Assembly: GCA_965232255.1 (NCBI GenBank)
Contig: OZ246962.1
Location: 3,596,001 to 3,660,000 of the forward strand
Reading direction: 5' to 3'
Origin: Endozoicomonas sp965232255
Lineage (GTDB): Bacteria; Pseudomonadota; Gammaproteobacteria; Pseudomonadales; Endozoicomonadaceae
DNA: 64,000 bases
The translations under genes and the position numbers were made by a program. This document shows, one piece after another, positions 8,905-17,752 of the stretch. Under the pieces are notes generated by a model. That model ran no database searches and was not told the origin of the DNA. It saw only the letters and a program-made list of their open reading frames with translations. Position 1 is the stretch's first letter, and each line of letters starts with the position of its first letter.

Positions 8905-9516
8905 ATGAGCAAGGAATTTTTTCTGAAACGTTACTGGAAGCTGCTGACTACGCCAGCAGGAAAAATTTCCATGGGCGTGATTCTCGCCTTCGGTTTTATT
9001 GCAGGTGTCGTATTCTGGGGTGGGTTCAACAAGGGAATGGAATTAAGCAGTACTGAGGAGTTCTGCATTAGTTGCCACGAAATGAAGGATAATGTTTACG
9101 AGGAATATAAGTCCACCGTCCACTACAGTAACAGCTCCGGAGTCAAGGCTGAGTGTAGCGACTGTCATTTGCCAAAGGAGTGGACGGCAAAAATGACCCG
9201 TAAACTTCAGGCCAGCAAGGAAGTGTGGGGGAAAATCACCGGCAAGATTGATACTCGCGAGAAGTTTGTAGCACACCGTCGTGAAATGGCCGAGCGCGAG
9301 TGGGCACGGATGAAAGCCAATAACTCCCAGGAGTGTCGTAACTGCCACAACTTTGATTCCATGGACTTTTCCGAGCAGTCGGTACGGGCATCGGTAGCTC
9401 ACCAGCGAGCCATGCTGGGCACAGACAAACAACCGCCTACCGGTGAAACCTGCATTGACTGCCACAAGGGAATTGCCCATGAGTTGCCGAATATGCACGG
9501 CGTTGAAGGCTGGTAA
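8905..9516 (+). CDS. napC: NapC, membrane tetrahaem quinol dehydrogenase
   Basis: NapC takes electrons from membrane quinol and hands them to NapAB. The 203-residue product has one N-terminal membrane anchor (about residues 20-42) and four CxxCH sites: CISCHE, CSDCHL, CRNCHN and CIDCHKG, with GIAHELP near the end, as in the NapC/NirT family. It closes the recognisable nap operon, which lacks napG and napH, so quinol oxidation probably depends on NapC alone. Confidence 0.96.
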   Translation: MSKEFFLKRYWKLLTTPAGKISMGVILAFGFIAGVVFWGGFNKGMELSSTEEFCISCHEMKDNVYEEYKSTVHYSNSSGVKAECSDCHLPKEWTAKMTRKLQASKEVWGKITGKIDTREKFVAHRREMAEREWARMKANNSQECRNCHNFDSMDFSEQSVRASVAHQRAMLGTDKQPPTGETCIDCHKGIAHELPNMHGVEGW

Positions 9517-9529
9517 GGAGTAAAAAAAT

Positions 9530-9658
9530 ATGAGTGGATTAGAGAGTCTGACCTGGACTGTATTGGGCTATGCTTCGCTACCAATCATTATTGTGTCCGG
9601 GTTTATTGGTACGGCTTTGGTTGCCTGTTTTTTATTAGATAAATTTGGCGAACAATAA
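9530..9658 (+). CDS. 42-residue single-span membrane protein (TIGR02808-like) after napC
   Basis: A small gene starts at ATG 9530 with AAGGAG at 9514-9519, a good ribosome-binding site. Its 42-residue product begins MSGLESLTWTVLGYASLP, has one strongly hydrophobic span and ends LLDKFGEQ. Size, topology and position agree with my recollection of TIGR02808, tiny proteins found near periplasmic nitrate reductase genes in Vibrio and Photobacterium. It lies 13 bases after napC and is probably cotranscribed. The role is unknown; a NapE-like accessory function is only a guess. Confidence 0.8.
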   Translation: MSGLESLTWTVLGYASLPIIIVSGFIGTALVACFLLDKFGEQ

Positions 9659-9803
9659 TAACGGGAACTTTGCTGCCATTGTAACTGACTAACCAAACAG
9701 ACTAGTTAATAGATCGGTATGCTGAATCCCGGCTGTATTCCGACAGTATCCCGACAAGGGCGGGAGGCATTCCCAGGTAATTCACTATTTTCACGGAGCG
9801 TCT

Positions 9804-10508
9804 ATGAATTTCGCAGTACGTGTTGATCGTCCTGCCAGTTTTATCTGCAACTTGCCGGATGCTCTGATTGCGAGCTCGATGCCCGAACTTGCCCAGGCGC
9901 CTGATCTCTCACCGGAGAGTCACTATGACAGCATGTTTCAACGGCTCTTGTTCAGTGGAAATCCGGGATATTGTGCTGGTCTGTTTGGTTTTCTGAATGG
10001 TCTGATGGCAGCACTCCAGCCCTACTGCTGGGTTTTCTATGGCAGTCACAAGGTTGCCGTTACGGTGGGTGGTGCTGTTGGCGGTTTGCTGGGTAGCGCC
10101 TGTGGTCTGCTGAAAGCCTGCGGACTTGGTACGTCAGACGAGATCAATCAACCGCTGCGAAAAACCATTCATGATTACGCAGTGCGCGGCGCTGATATCG
10201 GTACCGTGGGTTCATACCTTGTCGCGTGGTTACCAGCTGCGTGGCTGGGTTTTAAGGTAACAATTGCGGCAGCGTCAGTACTGACGGTATCAGTGCCGGT
10301 GATTGCCACACTCGGTGCTCTCTCTGGCATTGAATTTGCCTATCGGGGGAATAAGTCCATTGGCTACCGGGTTATCGATACAGTACTGGAGTACACCCTG
10401 CCATTTCGCTACTTCACTACACCCATGACGGATGCTGCGAGAGCTTACCGACGGCTTACCGAGAGCCAAAATTCGTCCGCTGCTTCCCCCATGTGTCACC
10501 AGGCCTGA
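9804..10508 (+). CDS. Unknown 234-residue glycine-rich membrane protein
   Basis: I do not recognise this protein. GGAG seven bases before ATG 9804 supports the start. The first ~55 residues are polar, without a classical signal peptide. They are followed by alternating hydrophobic and glycine-rich stretches: GYCAGLFGFLNGLMAAL, then VTVGGAVGGLLGSACGLLKACG, and a pair of hydrophobic segments at about 130-180. Closely spaced small residues look like glycine-zipper membrane helices. It stands alone between the nap operon and the convergent rnf operon. A membrane-inserting effector or an integral membrane housekeeping protein are both possible. Confidence 0.7.
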   Translation: MNFAVRVDRPASFICNLPDALIASSMPELAQAPDLSPESHYDSMFQRLLFSGNPGYCAGLFGFLNGLMAALQPYCWVFYGSHKVAVTVGGAVGGLLGSACGLLKACGLGTSDEINQPLRKTIHDYAVRGADIGTVGSYLVAWLPAAWLGFKVTIAAASVLTVSVPVIATLGALSGIEFAYRGNKSIGYRVIDTVLEYTLPFRYFTTPMTDAARAYRRLTESQNSSAASPMCHQA

Positions 10509-10594
10509 GGAGTCCAGGTCATACCCACATCGGGTTGAGTCCGCCAGTTGCGCTGCCCGCTCCTGAACACAACTGTATGCGATGCAACTATGGA

Positions 10595-11320
10595 TCAAAC
10601 ATTCCCGGTCACCCGCACCCGGCGGCTCTCTTTAGGGGCAGCCGAAGCGCGGCTTTTGCGCCGCTCTGCCAAACGCCGATCAATAATGTTTTTCAGCGCA
10701 ATCAAAAAACCCATAAAGACAAAAGCACCCGGTGGCAAAATGGCAAACAGGAATTGCTTATAGTTTGGAATTATGGTCATGGTCCAATCCTTGGCAACCG
10801 ATCCTAACAGCAGATCCATATTGGCAAATAGTGTTCCCTGACCAATCACCTCCCGCAGTGCCCCAAGCAGCACCAGGACAACGGCAAAGCCGGTCCCCAT
10901 CATCAGGCCATCCAGAGCCGCGGGCAATACAGGGTTGCGTGAAGCAAAACCATCAGCACGCCCAAGAATGACGCAATTGGTCACGATCAGTGGGATAAAA
11001 ATACCCAGTACGCGGTACAACTCGTAAGTGTATGCCTGCATTAGCAGCTCAATGCAGGTGGTGAAGGCGGCAATGATCATCACAAACACTGGCAAACGAA
11101 TTGCGTCGTTTATCTGCCGTCGTATCAGCGAGACTGCAACATTAGAGCCGGTCACCACCATCATTGTGGCCAGCCCAAGCCCCAGGGCATTAACCACACT
11201 GCTCGATACCCCGAGCAATGGACACAGCCCGAGCAATTGCACCAATGCCGGGTTATTTTTCCAGAGACCGTTAAGCGCAATATGCGCCGCGCTGCTTTTC
11301 GCGGCGATGTTATCCGTCAT
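10595..11320 (-). CDS. rnfE: RnfE (RsxE), electron transport complex membrane subunit
   Basis: RnfE is an integral membrane subunit of the Rnf complex, which couples electron flow between NADH and ferredoxin to ion movement and in some bacteria keeps SoxR reduced. The 241-residue product has six hydrophobic segments and the paired family motifs NPALVQLLGLCPLLG and VTNCVILGRA, each with a conserved Cys. The C-terminal tail is rich in Arg/Lys (RRLAERRKSR). It is the last gene of rnfABCDGE and overlaps rnfG by 11 bases. No nth gene follows, unlike in E. coli. Confidence 0.96.
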   Translation of the reverse strand: MTDNIAAKSSAAHIALNGLWKNNPALVQLLGLCPLLGVSSSVVNALGLGLATMMVVTGSNVAVSLIRRQINDAIRLPVFVMIIAAFTTCIELLMQAYTYELYRVLGIFIPLIVTNCVILGRADGFASRNPVLPAALDGLMMGTGFAVVLVLLGALREVIGQGTLFANMDLLLGSVAKDWTMTIIPNYKQFLFAILPPGAFVFMGFLIALKNIIDRRLAERRKSRASAAPKESRRVRVTGNV

Positions 11321-12005
11321 AACGACTCACCTCATTGTTTATTCTGAGCGGGTCGAGCAGGGTATTGCGATTTTCCTCAAAGTACTGCAGCGCCCGATAC
11401 ACCGCAGCCACCACCGCCCTTGGCGTAATGGTAGCGCCGGTAAACTGGTCAAACTCACCACCGTCTTTTTGTACCGCCCAGCCTTCAGTGCCGGGATTGC
11501 TCAGCGACTTGCCGGCAAAACTGAGTATCCAGTCACTGACGTTGGTATTAATCTTGTCACCCAATCCCGGTGTCTCTTTGTGAGTAATAGCGCGCACACC
11601 GGCCAGAGTGCCGTTACGATTAATACCCACCAACAGCTCAATGCGTCCGCTATAGCCGTCCGGCGCGGTGACGGGCAGGATAACCGCCGATACCTCACCA
11701 TCTTTCAGGGCCACGTAAGCTATACGCTGACCAGGGCTGGACAACAACCGGGCCGGTTCCAGCCGGATTTTTGCGTCAACCAGCACATTATCGTGAGTAC
11801 CAGCCGGTAATATTTCCATCAATGCCTTGGCTTCATAGGCACGTACCTGGGTATGGATTTTTTCCTGGGTCACGACCCAGGTCACCGAGATCAACCCGAC
11901 GGTCAAGACGGCAAACAATCCCAGCCCGATGCTGCTACGTAATACACTCTGGCGCAGACCAGGTGTTGCGTCATCCGTTTTCAGTGGAATCTGGCCATCA
12001 CCCAT
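11310..12005 (-). CDS. rnfG: RnfG (RsxG), FMN-bearing subunit of Rnf complex
   Basis: RnfG has one N-terminal membrane helix (about residues 25-48) and a periplasmic FMN-binding domain. FMN attaches covalently to the last Thr of the motif seen here as FTGATITPRAV. HKETPGLGDKI is a second conserved family segment. The 231-residue length fits, although the first ~20 residues form a polar extension. It lies between rnfD, four bases upstream, and rnfE, which it overlaps. Confidence 0.96.
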   Translation of the reverse strand: MGDGQIPLKTDDATPGLRQSVLRSSIGLGLFAVLTVGLISVTWVVTQEKIHTQVRAYEAKALMEILPAGTHDNVLVDAKIRLEPARLLSSPGQRIAYVALKDGEVSAVILPVTAPDGYSGRIELLVGINRNGTLAGVRAITHKETPGLGDKINTNVSDWILSFAGKSLSNPGTEGWAVQKDGGEFDQFTGATITPRAVVAAVYRALQYFEENRNTLLDPLRINNEVSRYDG

Positions 12006-12008
12006 TAT

Positions 12009-13094
12009 TCAATCCTTCTTTGGCATGCCTTTGTTGGCCCGTTGGTGGCCATAGGTGCGTGGTTGGGTGTAGTAGTCGATGGTGGGTGCGGCCATATTCA
12101 TCAGCAAGATGGCAAAGGCGACACCGTCCGGATAACCGCCCCAGGCGCGAATAACGTAGACCATAACGCCTACCCCGATACCAAAAATCAGACGACCACG
12201 CTTACTGGTCGCGCCACTGACCGGATCGGTAACAATGAAAAAGGCCCCCAACATGGTAGCGCCGCTAAGCAGCTGAAATATCGGTGAACCGTGGCTATCG
12301 GAGCCGCTGCCGTTCCAGAACAGCGTTGCCATGATGGTGATGGCTGCCAACATGCCCACCGGTGCGTGCCAAGTGAACACCTTGCGCCAGAGCAGGAAAA
12401 GCCCCCCAGCCAGGTATGCCAGGTTAACCCAGAGCCAGCCACGCCCCGCCATACCGTCGAAGACCGGATTGGCTTGCCACAACTCATTGATGGTCAGGCT
12501 GCTGTTCTCTTTCAATACATCCAGTGGCGTCGCCATACTGACGGCATCCACGCCTTGTCCGAAAATGGCGGCTGCGGCATCGCCCAGGCTGTTGTTATGC
12601 CCCTCAAGTCCCAGTGGTGGCAGCCACGCCGTCATTTCCTGTGGGAAGGAGATCAATACCAACACATAGCCGAGCATGGCTGGGTTAAAGGGGTTTTGCC
12701 CAAGGCCACCATAGAGATGTTTGCCGATGATCATGGCGAATGATATTGCCACCAGCGATAACCACCAGGGCGCAAAAGGTGGCAAAGCCAGCCCAAGCAG
12801 TACTCCGACCACCACGGCACTGAAATCGCTCAAACAGGTGGTTATGGAGCGTCGACGCAAAGTCAGCACCAAAGCCTCACAGCCAAGGGCAAGCAATACG
12901 CACCACAGTACATTGATCAGGCTTCCCCAACCGAAAAATATGATCTGTGTCAGCAATCCCGGCAACGTGGCCAGCACCAGCAAGCTCATAATCCGCTGCG
13001 TGTTGTTCAGGCCTAATTCGTAGGGCGACGTCTGTCCGGCCCTGCCGGGTGATCTGCTATTAATCAAAGCCATTAACAGTAACCTGTCTGTCAC
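12009..13094 (-). CDS. rnfD: RnfD (RsxD), membrane subunit of Rnf complex
   Basis: RnfD is a multi-span membrane subunit resembling NqrB and carrying covalent FMN. The 361-residue product begins with a short cytoplasmic segment, has about nine hydrophobic helices and includes KHLYGGLGQNPFNPAMLGY, a hallmark of the RnfD/NqrB family. The flavinylation motif appears as DPVSGATSKRG. It is four bases upstream of rnfG and 36 bases downstream of rnfC. Confidence 0.96.
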   Translation of the reverse strand: MTDRLLLMALINSRSPGRAGQTSPYELGLNNTQRIMSLLVLATLPGLLTQIIFFGWGSLINVLWCVLLALGCEALVLTLRRRSITTCLSDFSAVVVGVLLGLALPPFAPWWLSLVAISFAMIIGKHLYGGLGQNPFNPAMLGYVLVLISFPQEMTAWLPPLGLEGHNNSLGDAAAAIFGQGVDAVSMATPLDVLKENSSLTINELWQANPVFDGMAGRGWLWVNLAYLAGGLFLLWRKVFTWHAPVGMLAAITIMATLFWNGSGSDSHGSPIFQLLSGATMLGAFFIVTDPVSGATSKRGRLIFGIGVGVMVYVIRAWGGYPDGVAFAILLMNMAAPTIDYYTQPRTYGHQRANKGMPKKD

Positions 13095-13130
13095 GAATGC
13101 AATCTTTGCGGGTTAGCACACGACAGTTGT

Positions 13131-15155
13131 TCATAAACCAGTCTCCAGCGCTTGCTTCAGATCAGCGACTTTTTGTTCCGCATCGGCCAGCTGTTGCTTC
13201 AGGGCCAACGCATCATCTTCGCTGGCGCTATCGAGGGCACGTTGCAGTTTTTTCACGGCAGCGTTGGCCATTGCCAGCTCGACTTTGCGCTTTTTCTCAT
13301 CGTCTGACAAAGCGGGTTGCTCTTTTTTCACCGGCTTTTCAACCTTACTTTCTGCCAACGCTGAACTGCGTTCGAACTCCCGTTCCAGCATGGCTACCTG
13401 TTCATTCAACATGGCCAGATTAGACGTCAATTGTTCGATAATGCCGTCATCGCCAGCAGCTTGAGCCGCAATGAGCGCCCTTTCGGTCTTTTTAGCCTGG
13501 GCCTTGGCTACCGAAAGCTGAATTTTCAGCTCTTTTTGTTTGGCAGACAGCGTCTCTTTCGCTGGCTTGGCAATTGATGCCCCGACCTCCGCCTTGCGCG
13601 CCTTGGCCCGGGCAATGGCCGCCTGGACAGGATCTTCCTCTGCCGCTGTGGTCTGTTCTGTCTCTTTGGCAGTCTTGAGCCTGGCAGCACGCTCAGCATT
13701 GGCTTTACGTTTTGCCTCTTTCTCTGCGTTCTCCCGCGCTAATCGAGCCAGACGGTTTTCATAGCGCGCCTTGGAGAGTTCTGATTTGACGTGTTTGGCC
13801 TCTTGGGTGCGAATGGCTCCTTTGGACGCCCGGTAGTACTGCACCAGTGGAATAGCTGAGGGGCAGACAAACGCACAGGCACCGCATTCAATGCAGTCAA
13901 ACAGGTTGTGGTGCAGCAACTGCTCGTAATTTTCCACTCTGGCGTACCAGTAGAGCTGTTGCGGCAATAAGGATGACGGACAGGCTTGCGCGCAGTATCC
14001 ACAGCGAATACAGGCCAGGGGATCGGGCGCGTCAGGAAACTCTGCCAGCGTTGCCGCGATCAGACAGTTAGATGTCTTGGTCACCGGAATATCCAGCCGC
14101 TCGACGCTAAAGCCCATCATCGGGCCACCAAACACCAACATGGATAACTGGGACTCTTGCAAGCCTGCCTGTTGCAGCAAATGGTGTGCTGGTGTGCCAA
14201 TCAGCGTCTCCACATTATGAGGTGTTTGCAAGGCAGCGCCGGTCAACGTGGTAATGCGTGAAATCAGCGGTTTGCCATCAATAATGGCTTCTTTCACCGC
14301 GACAGCAGTGCCAACGTTTTGTACCACCATACCCAAATCCGCCGGCAGCTTGCCCGAGGGCACTTCCTGACCAGTCAGAATCTGGATCAGTTGTTTCTCA
14401 CCGCCGGAGGGATAGATAGTGGGAAAGACGACAATCTCCATCTTGTCAGCACTGGTCGAGTTGGCCAGCGCCACCTGCATGGCAGCGATGGCCTCGGGCT
14501 TATTGTCTTCAATACCAATCAGGCACTCACTGGCACCGAGTATGTATTGCAAAATTTCAGCCCCGGCAATAATCGCTTCTGCCCGCTCACGCATCAGCAT
14601 ATCGTCAGCGGTTATGTAAGGTTCACACTCCGTACCATTGAGAATCAGTGTCTGGATAGGCAAACCGAGCGACAGTTTGATGGCCGTAGGAAAACCGGCA
14701 CCACCGAGACCACTGATGCCGGCATCACGAACTCTGGCTACCAGAATCTCGGGCGGCAACTGACGATAGTCATCGATTGTCGTTAGTTCACACCATTGGT
14801 CAGCGCCGTCGGTCGTCAAAACAATACACGGCCCACTAAGGCCCGAAGGATGAGGAATCGGACGCGGCTCAATGGCACTGATCACACCGGAACTGGGCGC
14901 ATGCAAAGCGGTGCTGATCAGTCCGGAGGCTCTGGCAATCAACTGGCCTTTAAGCACTTTCTCGCCCACTGTCACCACCGGTTCGGCCGGCGTACCGGCA
15001 TGTTGTGACAGCGACAGTATTAGCACTTCCGGCAAGGGCACCGGAGCAATTGGTCTATCCGTGGACTGATGTTTATTTTCTGGCGGATGAACGCCGCCCG
15101 TCAGCGGCCAGATTTTACGTTTTGAAGTGGCTATTACGTTGCTTTGGGCATTCAT
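13131..15155 (-). CDS. rnfC: RnfC (RsxC), NADH-binding iron-sulfur subunit with long C-terminal tail
   Basis: RnfC is the peripheral subunit that accepts electrons from NADH. The 674-residue protein has a conserved N-terminal half with HPPENK and GLGGAGFPTAIK (nucleotide/FMN binding), then two [4Fe-4S] clusters, CIRCGYCAQACP and CIECGACAFVCP, near residues 377-425. From about residue 450 it becomes a long charged Ala/Lys/Glu/Arg helix, a variable-length tail seen in many gammaproteobacterial RnfC proteins. It overlaps rnfB by four bases. Confidence 0.96.
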   Translation of the reverse strand: MNAQSNVIATSKRKIWPLTGGVHPPENKHQSTDRPIAPVPLPEVLILSLSQHAGTPAEPVVTVGEKVLKGQLIARASGLISTALHAPSSGVISAIEPRPIPHPSGLSGPCIVLTTDGADQWCELTTIDDYRQLPPEILVARVRDAGISGLGGAGFPTAIKLSLGLPIQTLILNGTECEPYITADDMLMRERAEAIIAGAEILQYILGASECLIGIEDNKPEAIAAMQVALANSTSADKMEIVVFPTIYPSGGEKQLIQILTGQEVPSGKLPADLGMVVQNVGTAVAVKEAIIDGKPLISRITTLTGAALQTPHNVETLIGTPAHHLLQQAGLQESQLSMLVFGGPMMGFSVERLDIPVTKTSNCLIAATLAEFPDAPDPLACIRCGYCAQACPSSLLPQQLYWYARVENYEQLLHHNLFDCIECGACAFVCPSAIPLVQYYRASKGAIRTQEAKHVKSELSKARYENRLARLARENAEKEAKRKANAERAARLKTAKETEQTTAAEEDPVQAAIARAKARKAEVGASIAKPAKETLSAKQKELKIQLSVAKAQAKKTERALIAAQAAGDDGIIEQLTSNLAMLNEQVAMLEREFERSSALAESKVEKPVKKEQPALSDDEKKRKVELAMANAAVKKLQRALDSASEDDALALKQQLADAEQKVADLKQALETGL

Positions 15156-15730
15156 GACACTTGCCCTCTGCGGTCAGTGGCAATCAAATTATCGCTGGCC
15201 GGCAACGGCCAGCTCCAGGTTCGGGTCGTGACTGGCACAGGTCGCATTTCAATGCATTCCACCGGGCACGGGTCCACGCACAAGTCACAGCCAGTGCACT
15301 CATCGGCCAATACGGTGTGCATCAGTTTCGCCGCACCGACAATGGCATCCACCGGACAAGCCTGCAGGCACTTGGTACAGCCGATGCACTCGGCTTCACG
15401 AATGTAAGCCACCCGCGTGACACTGGCTTGGCTATCGTCGGCGTCCAGCGTCTGCGGTGCCATATCCAGCAAGTCAGCCAGTGCGTTCACCGTGGCCTGC
15501 CCACCTGGGGGACATTTGTTGATGGCATCGCCATTGGCAATCGCTTCGGCATAAGGGCGACAGCCCGGATAGCCGCACTGGCCGCACTGAGTCTGGGGCA
15601 GAATATTATTGATCTGATCGACAATCGGATCGCCTTTCACCTTAAAGCGAATCGAGGCAAACCCCAGGATGGCACCAAATAACAACGCCAGCGCTAGCAA
15701 GGCACCAATGGCATAAAGAACAATCTCCAT
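15152..15730 (-). CDS. rnfB: RnfB (RsxB), ferredoxin-like subunit of Rnf complex
   Basis: RnfB links the complex to ferredoxin. The 192-residue product has an N-terminal membrane helix, a CGQCGYPGCRPYAEAI segment followed by KCPPGG (four-cysteine cluster of this family), and two [4Fe-4S] motifs, CIGCTKCLQACPVDAI and CTGCDLCVDPCPVECI. It lies 65 bases after rnfA and overlaps rnfC. Length matches E. coli RsxB (192 residues). Confidence 0.96.
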   Translation of the reverse strand: MEIVLYAIGALLALALLFGAILGFASIRFKVKGDPIVDQINNILPQTQCGQCGYPGCRPYAEAIANGDAINKCPPGGQATVNALADLLDMAPQTLDADDSQASVTRVAYIREAECIGCTKCLQACPVDAIVGAAKLMHTVLADECTGCDLCVDPCPVECIEMRPVPVTTRTWSWPLPASDNLIATDRRGQVS

Positions 15731-15795
15731 GAACTACCGCAACCACTCCCGCACGCTTGTAAATCGGGTTTTACTTATCATCAACCGGTCCCACG

Positions 15796-16380
15796 TTACA
15801 GTTTGATCAGGCCGGTAAAGCCCATAAAAGCCAGCGACATCAGCCCGGCGCTGATCATGCCGATGGCCGCACCACGAAACGGCGTGGGTACATCGGCAGC
15901 AGCAATACGTTCGCGCATGGCCGAGAACAGCACCAGCACCAGGGAAAAGCCCGCTGCCGCGCCAAACCCATAGGTGGCCGAATCCACCAACGAGCTGTCC
16001 AGCCGATTGGTATTCAGCAGCGCTACCCCGAGCACCGCGCAGTTGGTGGTGATCAGCGGCAAAAACACGCCGAGCACCTTGTGCAACAGGGGGCTGGTTT
16101 TGCGCATCGCCATCTCGGTGAACTGCACTACCACCGCAATCACCAGGATGAACGCGATGGTTTTCAAAAACTCCAGGTTCAGCGGCAGCAAGATGTACTT
16201 GTACGTCAGATAACTGCAGATAGAGGCCAGCGTCAGCACAAAGGTGGTAGCCATGGACATTCCCATGGCTGACTCCAGCTTGTTGGACACCCCCATAAAA
16301 GGACACAGTCCAAGAAACTGGACCAGGACAAAATTATTGACCAGTATGGCGCTGACCAGAATCAGTATCAGTTCGCTCAT
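15796..16380 (-). CDS. rnfA: RnfA (RsxA), membrane subunit of Rnf complex
   Basis: RnfA is an integral membrane subunit paralogous to RnfE. The 194-residue product has six hydrophobic segments with half-helix Cys motifs NNFVLVQFLGLCPFMGVS and ITTNCAVLGVALLN, which coordinate an in-membrane iron-sulfur cluster in Rnf/Nqr structures. It is the first gene of rnfABCDGE; the promoter should lie in the 379 bases separating it from the divergent dehydrogenase gene. Confidence 0.96.
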   Translation of the reverse strand: MSELILILVSAILVNNFVLVQFLGLCPFMGVSNKLESAMGMSMATTFVLTLASICSYLTYKYILLPLNLEFLKTIAFILVIAVVVQFTEMAMRKTSPLLHKVLGVFLPLITTNCAVLGVALLNTNRLDSSLVDSATYGFGAAAGFSLVLVLFSAMRERIAAADVPTPFRGAAIGMISAGLMSLAFMGFTGLIKL

Positions 16381-16759
16381 TGGTTTCCCTACTGCTGGCG
16401 TCTGACTTGCACGGCCACAGTGCCCGTGTATGATTTTGCCGAACGCCCATTGAATGACAATAAACCGGAGTCCGGTTTGAGTATTGTACGGTTGATTTGC
16501 CCTGCTGATTGCTCAGGAGATGCGAATCAGGGACGCGATTATAACGCCACAATGGTCATAATGCATACGCTCACGCCACGACCGCTTGCCAATGCATGAA
16601 TCACACCGCTGCAGCTGACCGCCTTACACGACTAGAAAGTTACACGGTTAGACAACCACCAAGAAAAATTATTCTCCATCAAGGGTTTATAAACTAAAAG
16701 TTTTGCGCCACCATTGCGCGGTGCTGAAACCCTCAGATACTTTTCATAGGAGTCCCCTA
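16381..16759. other. Divergent intergenic region, rnfA / SDR gene
   Basis: These 379 bases should contain the promoters for rnf (leftward) and for the dehydrogenase gene (rightward). I see no RNA gene, no convincing FNR box and no coding frame with a ribosome-binding site. The only clear signal is AGGAG at 16748-16752 for the following gene. Confidence 0.6.
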
Positions 16760-17485
16760 ATGAATAACAAGCCACTGGTAGTGATTACCGGCGCCAGTTC
16801 CGGCATTGGTGAAGCCGTTGCCAAAGCCATGAGCAAGCTTGGCCATCCACTGCTGTTGCTGGCCAGACGTCTGGATCGGCTGGAAGCTCTGAACCTGCCG
16901 AATGCCCTGTGTCGGAAAGTAGACGTGACGGATCGTATAGCTTTGCAAGAAGCCATTGTCGAAGCTGAAATGACCTACGGCATGACAGACTGTCTGATCA
17001 ACAATGCTGGCCTGATGCAGCTGGGCCGCGTGGGTGAGCAGGATCCGGCCGAGTGGGACGCCATGGTAGACGTCAATATCAAGGGCGTACTTAATGGTAT
17101 CTCTGCAGTTGCTGGTCAAATGAAAGGCCGCAAGGGTGGCACCATTATCAATATCAGCTCTGTGGCGGGCATCAAGGGATTCCCCAACCACATGGCTTAC
17201 TGCGGCACCAAATTTGCCGTGCATGGTCTGACCGAAACCCTGCGCGAAGAGCTGGCTGACGACAGTGTTCGGGTAATTACCATTGCGCCGGGTGCAGTTG
17301 AAACTGAACTGCTCGGTCATACCACTGCTGGCGATATTATCGACGGTTATGAGCAGTGGAAAGACGGCATGGGTGGTGTAATTACCGCTGAAGATATTGC
17401 CAACTGCATCGTCTTTGCTTACCAGCAGCCGCAGAACGTCTGTATTCGTGAGTTGGTGGTGACCGCTACGCGACAAACTGCCTGA
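16760..17485 (+). CDS. Short-chain dehydrogenase/reductase (classical SDR)
   Basis: This is an NAD(P)-dependent oxidoreductase of the classical SDR family. The 241-residue protein has the cofactor motif TGASSGIGEAVA at about residues 10-21, NNAG near residue 84, the catalytic Ser in NISSVAG, and YCGTK giving the catalytic Tyr and Lys. ARRLDRLEAL after the second strand suggests NADPH preference. ATG 16760 has AGGAG just upstream; an in-frame ATG at 16703 has no such support. The substrate cannot be told from sequence. It stands alone, followed by a hairpin. Confidence 0.92.
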   Translation: MNNKPLVVITGASSGIGEAVAKAMSKLGHPLLLLARRLDRLEALNLPNALCRKVDVTDRIALQEAIVEAEMTYGMTDCLINNAGLMQLGRVGEQDPAEWDAMVDVNIKGVLNGISAVAGQMKGRKGGTIINISSVAGIKGFPNHMAYCGTKFAVHGLTETLREELADDSVRVITIAPGAVETELLGHTTAGDIIDGYEQWKDGMGGVITAEDIANCIVFAYQQPQNVCIRELVVTATRQTA

Positions 17486-17531
17486 TCCGCTGTCCTCGTC
17501 TTTCCCGCAAGAGTCATCCTGACTCAGCCAA

Positions 17532-17563
17532 GCCTCGCAAGCGCTAAAATCCCCTTGCGAGGC
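17532..17563. terminator. Hairpin after SDR gene
   Basis: GCCTCGCAAG at 17532-17541 and CTTGCGAGGC at 17554-17563 form a perfect 10-base-pair stem with a 12-base loop, 47 bases after the SDR stop. No T-run follows on the plus strand, so intrinsic termination is only possible, not certain. Confidence 0.5.
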
Positions 17564-17752
17564 TCCTGCAAGTTAATACTTTCGTTTCGCTAGAAAAACT
17601 GCTGCCCACGCAAATTGCAAGGCAAGAAATTTCAGCTATGTTTTGGCTCGCTGTGTCCACTGAGGCATATTTGCCCCGTTCATGAAAAAGCGCAGTTCAT
17701 GCACGGTTGGGTACAGCAGACCAACCAATAAACATAAACGCTGGAGTAATGA

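Noticed and set aside
16381..16759. Possible tRNA or small RNA between rnfA and the SDR gene.
   Set aside because: No cloverleaf, T-loop consensus or terminator hairpin could be found by eye there or in the other intergenic regions.
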